Counted from the first letter of the stretch, positions 1 to 7,596 are shown. The stretch: DNA of 19,045 bases from Prosthecobacter debontii (GCA_945885485.1 CAMCYT010000023.1:1-19045), one strand, 5' to 3'. Numbers and translations: made by a program. The notes: generated from the sequence alone by a model not told the origin.

Positions 1-762
1 CATTTGCTAGGTTTGCCGGAGTCCGAGGCTGATGAATGGATCGCGTGGGGAACTCACGTATTTCATAATTTGATTGATGGGAATTCCAGCGAAACCGCGG
101 TTGATGCCTATATCGCGAGGCAGCTGGATCGCGCCGCCATATCTCCCGGTACGGATTTTTTCTCTGCGCTCACTCAAGCGGAATTCCAAGGCCGAAAACT
201 CACCCGTGATGAGATGGCTGGATTCGCCAATCTAACATTCGCCGGCGGTCGTGATACAGTCATCCATACCATCACTTCGGTCATTGCTTATCTCGCTCGC
301 CATCCAGAAGCTTTGGAATTTCTCCGTGCGGATCCGAAACGTGCGGTGCTTGCGACAGAAGAATTTTTTCGTGTAGTTTCACCTCTCACTCACATCGGGC
401 GCGTGTGTCCAGTTGCGACGGATGTGCATGGAATCACCGTTCCTGCGGACGGAAGAGTTTCGCTCGGTTGGGCATCCGCGAACCGTGATCCCGAGGCATT
501 TCCTGCGCCTGACGAAGTGCGGCTGGACCGTAAGCCCAACCCGCACATTGCCTTCGGGGCAGGCGATCATTTTTGTCTCGGTGCTTTTCATGCGCGACTC
601 ATCATCCGCGAGTTAATTAAACAAATTGCCAACTCCGTTTCAAAAATCACCATTCTTTCTGAGATGCCAAACATCGAGACCACTGAGGATTTCCAGCGCC
701 AGATCGGATACGAACGGCTAGTGGTGAAAATGGAATCACAGCCTATCATCGGGACGACATAA
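1..762 (+). CDS. Cytochrome P450, C-terminal part (5' end outside window)
   Basis: Heme-thiolate monooxygenase, soluble bacterial type. The reading frame is open from the left edge; numbering visible codons from base 1, the I-helix oxygen-binding segment AGGRDT is at about 81-86, the K-helix ExxR pair is E121/R124, an ANRDP stretch at about 160-164 matches the meander-side region of bacterial P450s, and the heme loop FGAGDHFCLG is at 185-194 with the axial thiolate Cys192. Bacterial P450s are usually about 400 aa, so roughly 150 N-terminal residues should lie upstream. The substrate cannot be told from this part. The TTG at base 4 is probably an internal codon rather than a start. The gene is convergent with the valS operon and its last 27 bases overlap the NlpC/P60 gene. 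No ferredoxin or reductase partner is visible. Confidence 0.93.
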   Translation, partial: HLLGLPESEADEWIAWGTHVFHNLIDGNSSETAVDAYIARQLDRAAISPGTDFFSALTQAEFQGRKLTRDEMAGFANLTFAGGRDTVIHTITSVIAYLARHPEALEFLRADPKRAVLATEEFFRVVSPLTHIGRVCPVATDVHGITVPADGRVSLGWASANRDPEAFPAPDEVRLDRKPNPHIAFGAGDHFCLGAFHARLIIRELIKQIANSVSKITILSEMPNIETTEDFQRQIGYERLVVKMESQPIIGTT

Positions 763-1485
763 CTTGACGTCGTCCTGCGGCTTTTGGATGGATTCTTTCG
801 GCTCTTTCATATTGCGGTAGCGCCAAGTTGAATAGCCGTCATTTTTCATGTAGTTGATTGTCATCGCGAAGCGACGCACCCGCCAAGAGGGAAACGCGCC
901 AGACTCATAACCGATGATGACGTTTTCTTTTCTTGTGACGAACATGACGACGTGACCGCGTTTGAGAAGAATATCGCCCATGCTCAATTCTTCCCATGTG
1001 ATGGAATCGGAAATCGATGGCAGGTCCTTAGTGGAAACCGGTTTGCAAAGCCCCCAACAGCGCGAGACGAAGCCGGAGCAGTCGACACCTACGCTGCCTT
1101 GGCTGACGACAGCGTCATCGTTTTGTATTTTGTAGGGGCTGGCGATATCGCCGGCTTTTTTGCCTTTTTCCAGGCCTTGCATGAATGTTTTCGGAGTATC
1201 GAATCCACCCCATTTGTAAGGCATGCCTTTGGCAGTGACTCCAGGTTCCCACCAACCGCGATTGTCGCCATGATCTTTCAAGGTCTTGTCGGGGGTATGG
1301 ACCGTAACGCCTTTTTTGTCTTTGCCGTGCCGGATGTGGCGTTGTTCCGGCATCCACTCAAAATCAGCATATGCCTGAGCGACGTGAAATGCCTGTTCAG
1401 GAGTTTGCATGCGGCTTCTACAGGAAATGAATAAGGCGCTCAATAACAGCAATACGAGTGCTTTAGAAAAGTCTAACAGCTTCAT
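736..1485 (-). CDS. NlpC/P60-like cell-wall peptidase, probable lipoprotein
   Basis: Probable secreted cysteine peptidase of the NlpC/P60 superfamily, whose known members cut peptide stems of peptidoglycan. The 249-aa product begins with a hydrophobic signal segment (residues 8-20) followed by Cys22; the lipobox (LFIS-C) is imperfect because Phe sits at -3. A PYKWGG segment (89-94) precedes the catalytic region, Cys136 lies in VDCSGFV, and His178 lies in RGHVVMF, in the spacing expected for the Cys/His pair. I chose the ATG at 1485 instead of the upstream one at 1521 because it places the signal peptide at the N-terminus and forms an ATGA overlap with the preceding lipoprotein gene, which suggests translational coupling. 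It is the last gene of the valS operon. The third catalytic residue is not clear, so activity is inferred. Confidence 0.85.
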   Translation of the reverse strand: MKLLDFSKALVLLLLSALFISCRSRMQTPEQAFHVAQAYADFEWMPEQRHIRHGKDKKGVTVHTPDKTLKDHGDNRGWWEPGVTAKGMPYKWGGFDTPKTFMQGLEKGKKAGDIASPYKIQNDDAVVSQGSVGVDCSGFVSRCWGLCKPVSTKDLPSISDSITWEELSMGDILLKRGHVVMFVTRKENVIIGYESGAFPSWRVRRFAMTINYMKNDGYSTWRYRNMKEPKESIQKPQDDVKLCRPDDRL

Positions 1486-2399
1486 TGAATACCTCGTAAT
1501 GCTTTTTGTTCTGTGATCCATTTATTGTCTTTCCGAGATAGTCGGGAATCGTGAGATTTGTATCGCTCACCACCGGGCTCGATAAGAATGAGATTGCCTT
1601 CGGAATAGGAAGAGAGTTTTGCGAAAACTTTGCGACCATTCGTCCCCTCCCATTCGCGGTAGCCTTTGGCTTCAAGGTTTTTTCTCCATTCTTGATATTG
1701 GTTTGTAGTGACTTCCACCGCTTGTTTAATCAAACCCCAAACAAAGTCCGCTTGTCCGCTTTTGTATCCGGATTCTTTCCAAAGCACTTCACCGCTTGGA
1801 TTTAACATCAAGAGCGTGGGTTGACCTAACACTTTGTAACGTTTTTTGAGACGCTGTGCGTAGCTCCTAAGTTCTGCTTGGCGGGAGATTTTTTCACCTA
1901 GAGTCAATTGTGGATCATCTGCTATAGCTGCTGCATCGATACGCAAACGCACCACGTTTTTCTCCGCCCATTTTCCGAATTCCTGAGTAGCAAAAAGCTC
2001 AGAGGAAAGAATTTTGCAATTGGGGCTCATGGCGGAGTTCGTGAACCAGATCAGAATGGGTTTACCTTCGCGCGCGGCGGTCTGGCGGGCGATGGTTTCG
2101 CTTTCCTCCCAAGGTCCGCGCTTGGGTGCCGCCATCAAGGTTTCCAGCTCAGGAATTCCTGCGTCTGGATTATCGGGATTGGTAAATGCAAGGTCTTCCT
2201 CAGGCGTGTATTGAAGCTGCTTGGGACCGACGTTGCTGCCTGGAGTGACTGCTGCACCTGTTTCTCCGGCCTGCGGGGTTTGGGGCAATCCTTGGGGGCC
2301 TGCCGCTTGCTCGATTTTAGGCACAGTTGATTTATCCGCACAAGCTCCAAGGGCCACACAAGTGACGATCACAACCCATGATTTGTTAGAATTAGTCAT
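1482..2399 (-). CDS. Lipoprotein with thioredoxin-like domain and C-terminal SHD1-like domain
   Basis: A 305-aa envelope protein. The N-terminus has a short signal peptide ending in the lipobox LGAC (Cys20), then a Pro/Gly/Gln-rich linker to about residue 65. Residues about 100-230 look like a thioredoxin fold: a strand ILIWFTNS, the active-site position reading S125-P-N-C128 instead of CxxC, and a cis-Pro loop GQPT (P194). Residues about 233-300 resemble the SLA1 homology domain 1 (REWEGTNGRKVFAKL, then LS-RKDNKWI), which in Planctomycetes and Verrucomicrobia is often attached to secreted proteins. Having lost the first active-site Cys, it cannot form the usual redox disulfide; it may act as a monothiol or a binding protein. 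It sits 3 bases after the membrane protein gene and overlaps the NlpC/P60 gene by ATGA. A weak AAGG lies just upstream of the start. Confidence 0.85.
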   Translation of the reverse strand: MTNSNKSWVVIVTCVALGACADKSTVPKIEQAAGPQGLPQTPQAGETGAAVTPGSNVGPKQLQYTPEEDLAFTNPDNPDAGIPELETLMAAPKRGPWEESETIARQTAAREGKPILIWFTNSAMSPNCKILSSELFATQEFGKWAEKNVVRLRIDAAAIADDPQLTLGEKISRQAELRSYAQRLKKRYKVLGQPTLLMLNPSGEVLWKESGYKSGQADFVWGLIKQAVEVTTNQYQEWRKNLEAKGYREWEGTNGRKVFAKLSSYSEGNLILIEPGGERYKSHDSRLSRKDNKWITEQKALRGIQ

Positions 2400-2402
2400 G
2401 CC

Positions 2403-3458
2403 TTATTTTTTCAAACGAACCGGTGTACCACAGGAAGAGCACCTAAACCAACTAAACAATAGCAGATGGATGCTGAGCGGTACGACATATCCCATGCATA
2501 AAAGCCGATGTGCCTTGGCGTGCTTGATGGCTTGTTTGTGAGCGAAAAGTCTCTGAGAACAAACTCGGCATTTTCCTGATAGACCCCAGATCAAATAACC
2601 AAAACCGATAACTGGCAATGCGATAGGAAACGAGATTATCCATTTAGGAATCCATGGAAATGTTTCTTCAGAAATGGAAAAGAGCAGCAGTAGAAAGCTC
2701 GCGATTATTGCAGTGGGGAGAAGAGGAATTAGAATCAAAGTGAAAAAAGCGCCGATCCGCAAATGCCATGGGTGCGTGTGCAATACGCCACGTATATAAT
2801 TTCGAGATCTGGGATTTTTGCCGCGATTAGTTGACTCGCGCGGTGCACGAATCAGGGCAACTCTGTCTTCTTCGTGACCTTGCTTGGATTTCGCGGCCCG
2901 TTGAACCGGCGCAGCATTCGGGTCGATCGTCTTGAGATTAGATGAATCAAAATTCTTAGATTGGCTCATCTGTCTGATCTGAGCGGTACTCACCTGCCTG
3001 CGCTGAGGAACATCGGCCTGTGGTGACTCCGGGTTTCCAATGCGGACATCGAGATCGCCTGAATAGCGATTGAGCAACAATCCGGCCGGGATGTCAGAAA
3101 CCCGTATCTTTTTATTCGCCAAATATTTACCAGGAAGCGGGATCGCACACGGCGCGTTGGCAAGCATCACGGCAACTTGTTCGCTGCCTTCATAGTTGAC
3201 CGCCGTGGTAAAGGAGGCGCTTTTAAAATCACTTTTGTTTGGGCTAAATGACTCGTTCGCACTGCGTATCCAGCCTTCGACTTTTTTCGCATCTGGCACA
3301 CCGCTGGGAAACTGTAAGATGACATTTGCCCGGATGATCTTTTCTAACAGCTTTTCTAAATCTTGTTCAGCAAGATGCTTGGCATCACGAATCCCTGCCA
3401 TATCTAACAGATCGGCATCGTTTGAATTGATTCCCAGGATTTCGTTGATTTTAAGCAT
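2403..3458 (-). CDS. Membrane protein with helix-hairpin-helix-like N-terminus and C-terminal zinc ribbon
   Basis: A 351-aa protein of unknown function. Residues 1-70 (INEILGIN...LLDMAGIRDAKHLAEQ) resemble the helix-hairpin-helix-type DUF4332 fold, which is usually found at the start of proteins with a 'path to a site' arrangement; this match is from memory of the pattern. Residues 140-225 are Gln/Ser/Arg-rich and probably unstructured. Three hydrophobic segments follow (about 235-261, 273-293, 321-337). Two Cys pairs, C297-x2-C300 and C340-x2-C343, flank the last membrane segment together with a His/Lys-rich stretch (KHAKAHR) and probably bind one zinc. The start is 3 bases after the valS stop, so it is almost certainly co-transcribed with valS. 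There is no clear Shine-Dalgarno. Confidence 0.72.
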   Translation of the reverse strand: MLKINEILGINSNDADLLDMAGIRDAKHLAEQDLEKLLEKIIRANVILQFPSGVPDAKKVEGWIRSANESFSPNKSDFKSASFTTAVNYEGSEQVAVMLANAPCAIPLPGKYLANKKIRVSDIPAGLLLNRYSGDLDVRIGNPESPQADVPQRRQVSTAQIRQMSQSKNFDSSNLKTIDPNAAPVQRAAKSKQGHEEDRVALIRAPRESTNRGKNPRSRNYIRGVLHTHPWHLRIGAFFTLILIPLLPTAIIASFLLLLFSISEETFPWIPKWIISFPIALPVIGFGYLIWGLSGKCRVCSQRLFAHKQAIKHAKAHRLLCMGYVVPLSIHLLLFSWFRCSSCGTPVRLKK

Positions 3459-3461
3459 TGC

Positions 3462-6167
3462 TTATTTTAGAGCCGCCAGCATTTCACCTAGTTGGGCTAG
3501 TTTGATTTTCCAATCTTCGAGACGTTCTTTCTCCTGTACGACCACTTCCGGCGGGGCACGATCCACGAACGAGGCATTGCCGAGTTTGCCTTCAGATTTT
3601 TTCACCTCAAGCTCCATCTTCTCGATCTCCTTGGAAATACGAATGCGCTCGGCTTCGACGTCGATCAGACCTTCCATCGGCATGTAGGCCTCGCCAACTG
3701 GAGTGACGGCGGCGGGAGTTCCTTTCGGAGCCTCATAGGAATCATCTACTAGAATCTCCGTAGATCCGGCGAGCAGGGCGAGAACGTTGAGTTCATTGGA
3801 AAGCCAAGCGACGGCACCTTTCATGACAAAGCGGACATCCTTGCGGGAGCCGAGGTTGTATTCCGCCTTGAGGTTGCGGAGGCGGCTTGCGGTCTCGTAG
3901 ATCGCATTGGCTTGTTTCTGCGCGGCTTCGATTTCTGCTACGGAAAGTTGGGCGAGCAGAGGTTTACTTGGCAGGGATTTTTTCATCACGAACTCGTCGG
4001 CGGAAACGTAGTTCATGCGTTCGGAAAGCTCTTCTGTGACGTGCGGCATGTAGGGGTGCAGCAGTTGAAGATAACGGCTCATCACTGCATCAAAGGCGCC
4101 AAGCGCAGCGGCGCGAGCTTCTGCGGTGGCGGATTCGCGGAGATCGGCTTTTACAGCTTCCAGCCATTTATCGCAGAAATCATTCCAGAGGAATTCGTAG
4201 AGGCGCTGCGCGATTTCGCCGAAGCGATATTCAGCGTAGATGCCTTTGAGATCTTCGGTGAGTTGATCGAGTTTCGACATCACCAAAACATGATAAATCG
4301 GCATGCCTTTCACGCTTGGCAGCAGCGCAAACTCATTGCCATCCATTTGGCGGAAACGGCAGGCGTTATAGAGCTTGTTGGCGAAGTTACGACCTTCTTC
4401 GGCGGAAGATTCATCAAAGCGCACATCGGCACCAACCGGTGCGATGCGCATCAAACCGAAGCGGAGTCCGTCGGCTCCGAACTTGTCCATGAGGTCGATG
4501 GGGTCCGGTGAGTTGCCGAGTGACTTACTCATCTTGCGGCCTTTGAGATCGCGGATGATGGATGTGAAATAGACGTTCTTAAACGGAAGTTCATTAGCAA
4601 AGCGGTAGCCAGCCATGATCATGCGCGCCACCCAGAAGAAGATGATATCCGGTCCAGTTACTAGATCTGCTGTAGGATAGAATTTTTTCAAGGTGGCGGA
4701 GTTTTCACCAACATCTGACATGGTCGCGAACGGCCAGAGCCATGAGGAAAACCAGGTATCCATGACGTCTTCGTCGCGGATCCAGTTTTCGGGATCGGTG
4801 GGTGGTTCTACGCCGACATATAAATCCGGATGGGACGTATTGGCCGTATTGGCCGTATGGGACGTACCGAGTGACTCGGCGGTTTTGAGTTCCTCGAATA
4901 TGTCTTTGCGATACCAAACGGGAATCTGATGTCCCCACCAGAGCTGGCGGCTGATGCACCAGTCTTGGAGATTTTCCATCCAATGGGCGTAGGTTTTTGC
5001 CCAGCGCTCGGGGCGGAATTGGATTTCACCGTTAGCAACTGCATCGGTGGATTCTTTTATTTTCGGGTAACGAAGGAACCACTGCATGGAAATGCGCGGT
5101 TCGATCTGCACGTCAGCGCGCTCGGAGTAGCCGACGTTGTTTTCGTATTCCTCCACACCGATCAAGAGACCCATTTCCTCAAGTTTGGCGGTGGCTTTGC
5201 GGCGGGCAACGAAACGGTCAAGACCATCGAGATCCGGGCAGGCGGGACAGTTGATGCGTCCGTCGGGATGAAGGGTATCGACGATTTCGAGTCCGTGTTT
5301 AAGCCCGATTTCGAAGTCGACCTTGTCGTGGGCGGGAGTGATTTTTAATGCGCCGGTGCCGAATTCCAAATCCACTGCCTCGTCGCCGATGATGGGGATG
5401 AGCGCCTCGGGGAAAGGGCGTTTCACCATTTTACCTATCCATTTCGAGTATTTCGGATGTTTTGGATGCACAGCGACGGCGACGTCCGCCATCAGGGTTT
5501 CAGGGCGAGTGGTGGAAATTTCGATGAACTCGCCTGGGCTGTCGGCGAGTTCGTATTTCATCGTGAAAAGTTTGGAGCGAGAAGGTTTCATGATCACCTC
5601 TTCATCAGAGAGGGCAGTCAGGGAAACGGGGCACCAGTTGACCATGCGTTTGCCGCGATAGATCAAGCCTTCGTTGAAGAGATCGACAAAAACTTGGCTG
5701 ACCCATTTGGTGTATTGCGGGTCCATCGTGAAGCGCTCGCGCGACCAATCGCAAGAGCAGCCGAGGCGCTTGAGCTGCTTAAGGATGATGTCGCCATGGG
5801 TGTTTTTGAAATCCCATACACGTTTGAGAAACTCGTCACGGCCAAGGTCGCGGCGGGTGATACCTTCTTTTTCGCGCAGTTCGCGCTCGACTTTGGCTTG
5901 GGTCGCGATGCCGGCGTGGTCGGTACCGGGAAGCCAGAGAACTTCTTTCCCTTCTTGGCGAGCACGGCGGGCAAGGATGTCTTGGATGGCGTTGTTCAGG
6001 ACATGCCCGAGATGGAGAATGCCCGTGACGTTGGGCGGTGGGATCACAATGGAATATGCCTCCTTTTTAGAAGATTCATCGGCACGGAAACAATCGGCCG
6101 CCAACCATGCGGCATACCATTTCTCCTCCACAGCTTGTGGCTCATACGCTTTCGCTAACTCAGACAT
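3462..6167 (-). CDS. valS: Valyl-tRNA synthetase (class I)
   Basis: Charges tRNA-Val with valine in the cytoplasm. The ~901-aa length is normal for bacterial ValRS. PPNVTGILHLGH carries the HIGH motif (HLGH at 52-55), the CP1 editing domain is recognisable by TTRPETLMADVAV (219-231), DWCISRQLWWGHQIPVW lies at 402-418, and the KMSKS loop is at 545-549. The C-terminal ~65 residues form the heptad-rich coiled coil typical of ValRS (VDVEAERIRISKEIEKMELE). I prefer the ATG at 6167 (MSELAKAYEPQ), the usual ValRS N-terminus; an in-frame ATG at 6209 would add 14 residues. An odd feature is a short low-complexity insert TSHTANTANTSH at 435-446, encoded by a 9-bp repeat. It heads a four-gene operon. 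Confidence 0.97.
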   Translation of the reverse strand: MSELAKAYEPQAVEEKWYAAWLAADCFRADESSKKEAYSIVIPPPNVTGILHLGHVLNNAIQDILARRARQEGKEVLWLPGTDHAGIATQAKVERELREKEGITRRDLGRDEFLKRVWDFKNTHGDIILKQLKRLGCSCDWSRERFTMDPQYTKWVSQVFVDLFNEGLIYRGKRMVNWCPVSLTALSDEEVIMKPSRSKLFTMKYELADSPGEFIEISTTRPETLMADVAVAVHPKHPKYSKWIGKMVKRPFPEALIPIIGDEAVDLEFGTGALKITPAHDKVDFEIGLKHGLEIVDTLHPDGRINCPACPDLDGLDRFVARRKATAKLEEMGLLIGVEEYENNVGYSERADVQIEPRISMQWFLRYPKIKESTDAVANGEIQFRPERWAKTYAHWMENLQDWCISRQLWWGHQIPVWYRKDIFEELKTAESLGTSHTANTANTSHPDLYVGVEPPTDPENWIRDEDVMDTWFSSWLWPFATMSDVGENSATLKKFYPTADLVTGPDIIFFWVARMIMAGYRFANELPFKNVYFTSIIRDLKGRKMSKSLGNSPDPIDLMDKFGADGLRFGLMRIAPVGADVRFDESSAEEGRNFANKLYNACRFRQMDGNEFALLPSVKGMPIYHVLVMSKLDQLTEDLKGIYAEYRFGEIAQRLYEFLWNDFCDKWLEAVKADLRESATAEARAAALGAFDAVMSRYLQLLHPYMPHVTEELSERMNYVSADEFVMKKSLPSKPLLAQLSVAEIEAAQKQANAIYETASRLRNLKAEYNLGSRKDVRFVMKGAVAWLSNELNVLALLAGSTEILVDDSYEAPKGTPAAVTPVGEAYMPMEGLIDVEAERIRISKEIEKMELEVKKSEGKLGNASFVDRAPPEVVVQEKERLEDWKIKLAQLGEMLAALK
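4832..4867. repeat. 9-bp tandem repeat tract inside valS
   Basis: Four contiguous 9-base units on the + strand: gggacgtat, tggccgtat, tggccgtat, gggacgtac. The outer two and the inner two are nearly identical pairs. Because the unit is a multiple of three it stays in frame and adds the tripeptides TSH-TAN-TAN-TSH to ValRS. It is directly followed by the 13-base interrupted palindrome ccgagtgactcgg (4867-4879). The tract lies in a surface-loop-like position between the conserved blocks at ValRS residues 402-418 and the block starting near 453. Confidence 0.85.
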
Positions 6168-6424
6168 CGGGCGCGGATCTTCGTGGACGGATCGCGATTT
6201 GTCCAGCATGGGTAACGGAACTGAGGCTGTTTGCCAAAAGGTTTGGATTGCTTATGTTTTTTACTTGTCATGCGTGTAAGTGCTTTAGTTAGCCCGTTTT
6301 TGCTTAACAGGGACATGATCATTTAGGCAGGTTTAGGCACACGAGGGAAGGTATTTTGTCACCATTTGTCACCACTACGGGAAGATAAAACAGTCCTCGT
6401 GAAGTTGACACGGCAACAACGTGC
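6168..6424. other. Divergent intergenic region between valS and the HTH gene
   Basis: About 0.25 kb with no convincing ORF, RNA gene or terminator. It must hold the promoter of the leftward valS operon and of the rightward helix-turn-helix gene, but I could not find a confident -35/-10 pair for either. The notable content is two short direct-repeat pairs (6322-6339 and 6355-6374), described separately. I take this as the border between the conserved valS region and the accessory island. Confidence 0.6.
6322..6374. repeat. Two 10-bp-period direct repeat pairs upstream of the excisionase-like gene
   Basis: Pair one is tttaggca at 6322-6329 and 6332-6339, with start-to-start spacing of exactly 10 bases. 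Pair two is tttgtcacca at 6355-6364 and 6365-6374, a perfect 10-base tandem duplication. A 10-base period puts the copies on the same face of the helix, as expected for binding sites of a small helix-turn-helix protein such as the one encoded 50 bases downstream, or for arm-type sites of a tyrosine recombinase. The function is not shown by the sequence. Confidence 0.6.
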
Positions 6425-6625
6425 ATGGACACGCACCCATCCCCACCGCGCACCGAACTCGACCTGATCACAGAACAGGAGCTAGCCAGTCATCTCAAAA
6501 TCTGCCGCCGCCAACTCTACAACTGGCGTGTGAGCGGCCTCATCCCCTACTTCAAAATGGGCAAGGCCGTCAGGTTCCGGGTGGCGGATGTGGCGGCGGC
6601 GATTGAAGGGATGAGGGTGGGGTGA
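6425..6625 (+). CDS. AlpA/excisionase-like helix-turn-helix protein
   Basis: A 66-aa single-domain DNA-binding protein of the MerR-like HTH_17 type. After a Pro-rich N-terminus, residues 14-62 follow the family pattern: LITEQELASHLKICRRQLYNWRVSGLIP is the helix-turn-helix with the recognition helix around RRQLYNW, and YFKMGKAVRFRVADVAAAI is the wing and last helix. Proteins of this kind act as excisionases or as regulators of mobile elements. No clear Shine-Dalgarno precedes the ATG. It is convergent with the small GIY-YIG gene, with only 7 bases between the stops. No integrase is found in the window, so it may be an orphan left at an island edge. Confidence 0.85.
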   Translation: MDTHPSPPRTELDLITEQELASHLKICRRQLYNWRVSGLIPYFKMGKAVRFRVADVAAAIEGMRVG

Positions 6626-6632
6626 GGTTTTT

Positions 6633-7193
6633 CTACGTCCCTCCATAGACTGCGTAGCCTTTGCCTCGCAGGCGTTCGGCGAGGCGCACTTCGGCTTCTC
6701 GGGATGCCTCGCGGGTGTAGTATTCTTGGCGCGTCGTCAGATCAGGGCGGAGCTTGATGCCGCGCTTAGCCACATGGCGTGAGGCGCGTTTACCACCAGC
6801 CATATGTTCTGCGAATCGATCCTCACGACTCTTGGCAGTCTCGCCGACATAGACCGCCACGGCCTCGCCATCCCGCTCCGGATTTGGTTCCAATTCGATT
6901 ACGTAGAGCCGGTATGCCGTATTACACTGATTCACGGTGTGGCCTTTCCGACTAAGCGTATCCACCAATGACCTCATTCGCTTGCGGACATTTTCCATCT
7001 TGTGGAAAACCGTGGCAGTTGTGAGATCTCGCCGCTCAATTGGATTTGCGCATACCACCCAAGCGGGATGATGCTTCTCAATAAAGTTTCCGTCTCGCTC
7101 GATTTTTTGAATCATCACGTAAAGGCATGGAAGAGACGGATCTCGGCGGTTCTCCGAACCGCGCAATTCAAAAACTTGGATTTGGTAGGGCAC
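6633..7193 (-). CDS. Small GIY-YIG superfamily protein
   Basis: A 186-aa protein. The C-terminal half looks like a GIY-YIG nuclease fold: strand LYVIEL (96-101), strand VYVGET (114-119) corresponding to the YIG part, conserved R126 and H130 in EDRFAEHMAGGKRAS, a RGIKLRPDL segment (144-152), and a late acidic helix EAEVRLAERLRGKGYAVYGG in which E166 or E168 could be the metal-binding Glu. The N-terminal half (1-90) has no recognised domain. The start at 7193 is a GTG; a stop codon lies five codons upstream and the next ATG is Met27, so the N-terminus is uncertain. It lies downstream of the broken MotA-like remnant. Nuclease activity is inferred; small families like this are sometimes misannotated as metabolic enzymes. 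Confidence 0.75.
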   Translation of the reverse strand: MPYQIQVFELRGSENRRDPSLPCLYVMIQKIERDGNFIEKHHPAWVVCANPIERRDLTTATVFHKMENVRKRMRSLVDTLSRKGHTVNQCNTAYRLYVIELEPNPERDGEAVAVYVGETAKSREDRFAEHMAGGKRASRHVAKRGIKLRPDLTTRQEYYTREASREAEVRLAERLRGKGYAVYGGT

Positions 7194-7252
7194 TGTAACA
7201 AATGGATATTAATATGCGCGTCCGAAGCTAGTAAAGAGACGATTGAAATCCC

Positions 7253-7468
7253 TCAAATCTGATGACTTTTGACAAGCTTCAACTTTTCAATGATTTCAGT
7301 GAGGATCGATGCTGTTAAGCCAACCACAGAAGTCATGAACGCGGTTTTCATTCCTGTGAGCAGCATCGGAATGCTGGCCTGGATTTGAAATGTATCAAAA
7401 TCCATGAGGCCTAACACAATCCCTGTGAATGTACCCAGAATACCGACTGCGGTCATGGATCCAGTTAA
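7253..7468 (-). pseudogene. MotA/TolQ/ExbB-type proton channel remnant (ZorA-like)
   Basis: A short open stretch whose only ATG (7456) begins in the middle of a conserved domain, giving at most about 67 aa. The product has two membrane segments with the signature of the MotA/TolQ/ExbB channel family: VGILGTFTGIVLGL, then SIPMLLTGMKTAFMTSVVGLTASIL, which reads most like ZorA of Zorya systems. Intact family members have an upstream transmembrane helix plus a long cytoplasmic part; here a stop codon (7469-7471) precedes and the tail ends after only about 10 more residues (EIIEKLKLVKSHQI). No MotB/ZorB-like gene follows. I call it a decayed fragment rather than a working small protein. Confidence 0.75.
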
Positions 7469-7551
7469 CTAAATATGACCCAAACCTTGGGCGCGATAAA
7501 CGTCCACAAATCCCAAATGAAGAGCAGCAGAATGACTGAAGTTAAATTATA
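7465..7551 (-). pseudogene. Possible transmembrane-helix remnant in another frame
   Basis: Between stop codons at 7552-7554 and 7465-7467 one minus-strand frame reads about 28 residues with no good start codon, including the strongly hydrophobic stretch SVILLLFIWDLWTFIAPKVW. It lies just upstream of the ZorA-like fragment but in a different frame. It could be the first membrane helix of the same gene, joined to the rest by a deletion. The stretch is too short for this to be more than a suggestion. The rest of 7457-7596 holds no other gene that I can see. Confidence 0.35.
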
Positions 7552-7596
7552 TTAGGAAACACAAAAGCGAGTTCTATGATTCGTATAAGATCCTTA

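Noticed and set aside
4..6. TTG at base 4 as the start of the P450 gene
   Set aside because: The frame is open to the left edge and about 150 N-terminal P450 residues are missing, so the gene begins outside the window.
3912..4511. 199-codon open frame on the + strand opposite valS
   Set aside because: Antisense shadow; no start context or recognisable domain.
4832..4867. CRISPR-like repeat
   Set aside because: The units are 9 bases, contiguous, without spacers, and lie inside an intact coding frame.
5457..6158. Long open frame (233 codons) on the + strand opposite valS
   Set aside because: It is a shadow of the high-GC valS coding frame; its residues match no family and ValRS motifs on the minus strand cover the same bases.
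6405..6410. TTGACA as a -35 box for the HTH gene
   Set aside because: A matching -10 would fall inside the coding region after the ATG at 6425, so it cannot drive a normal leader for this start.
7200..7250. Promoter for the small GIY-YIG gene (TTTACT and TATTAA on the minus strand, around a palindrome atattaatat)
   Set aside because: The spacing is only 15 bases and the boxes are weak, so I do not list it as a feature.
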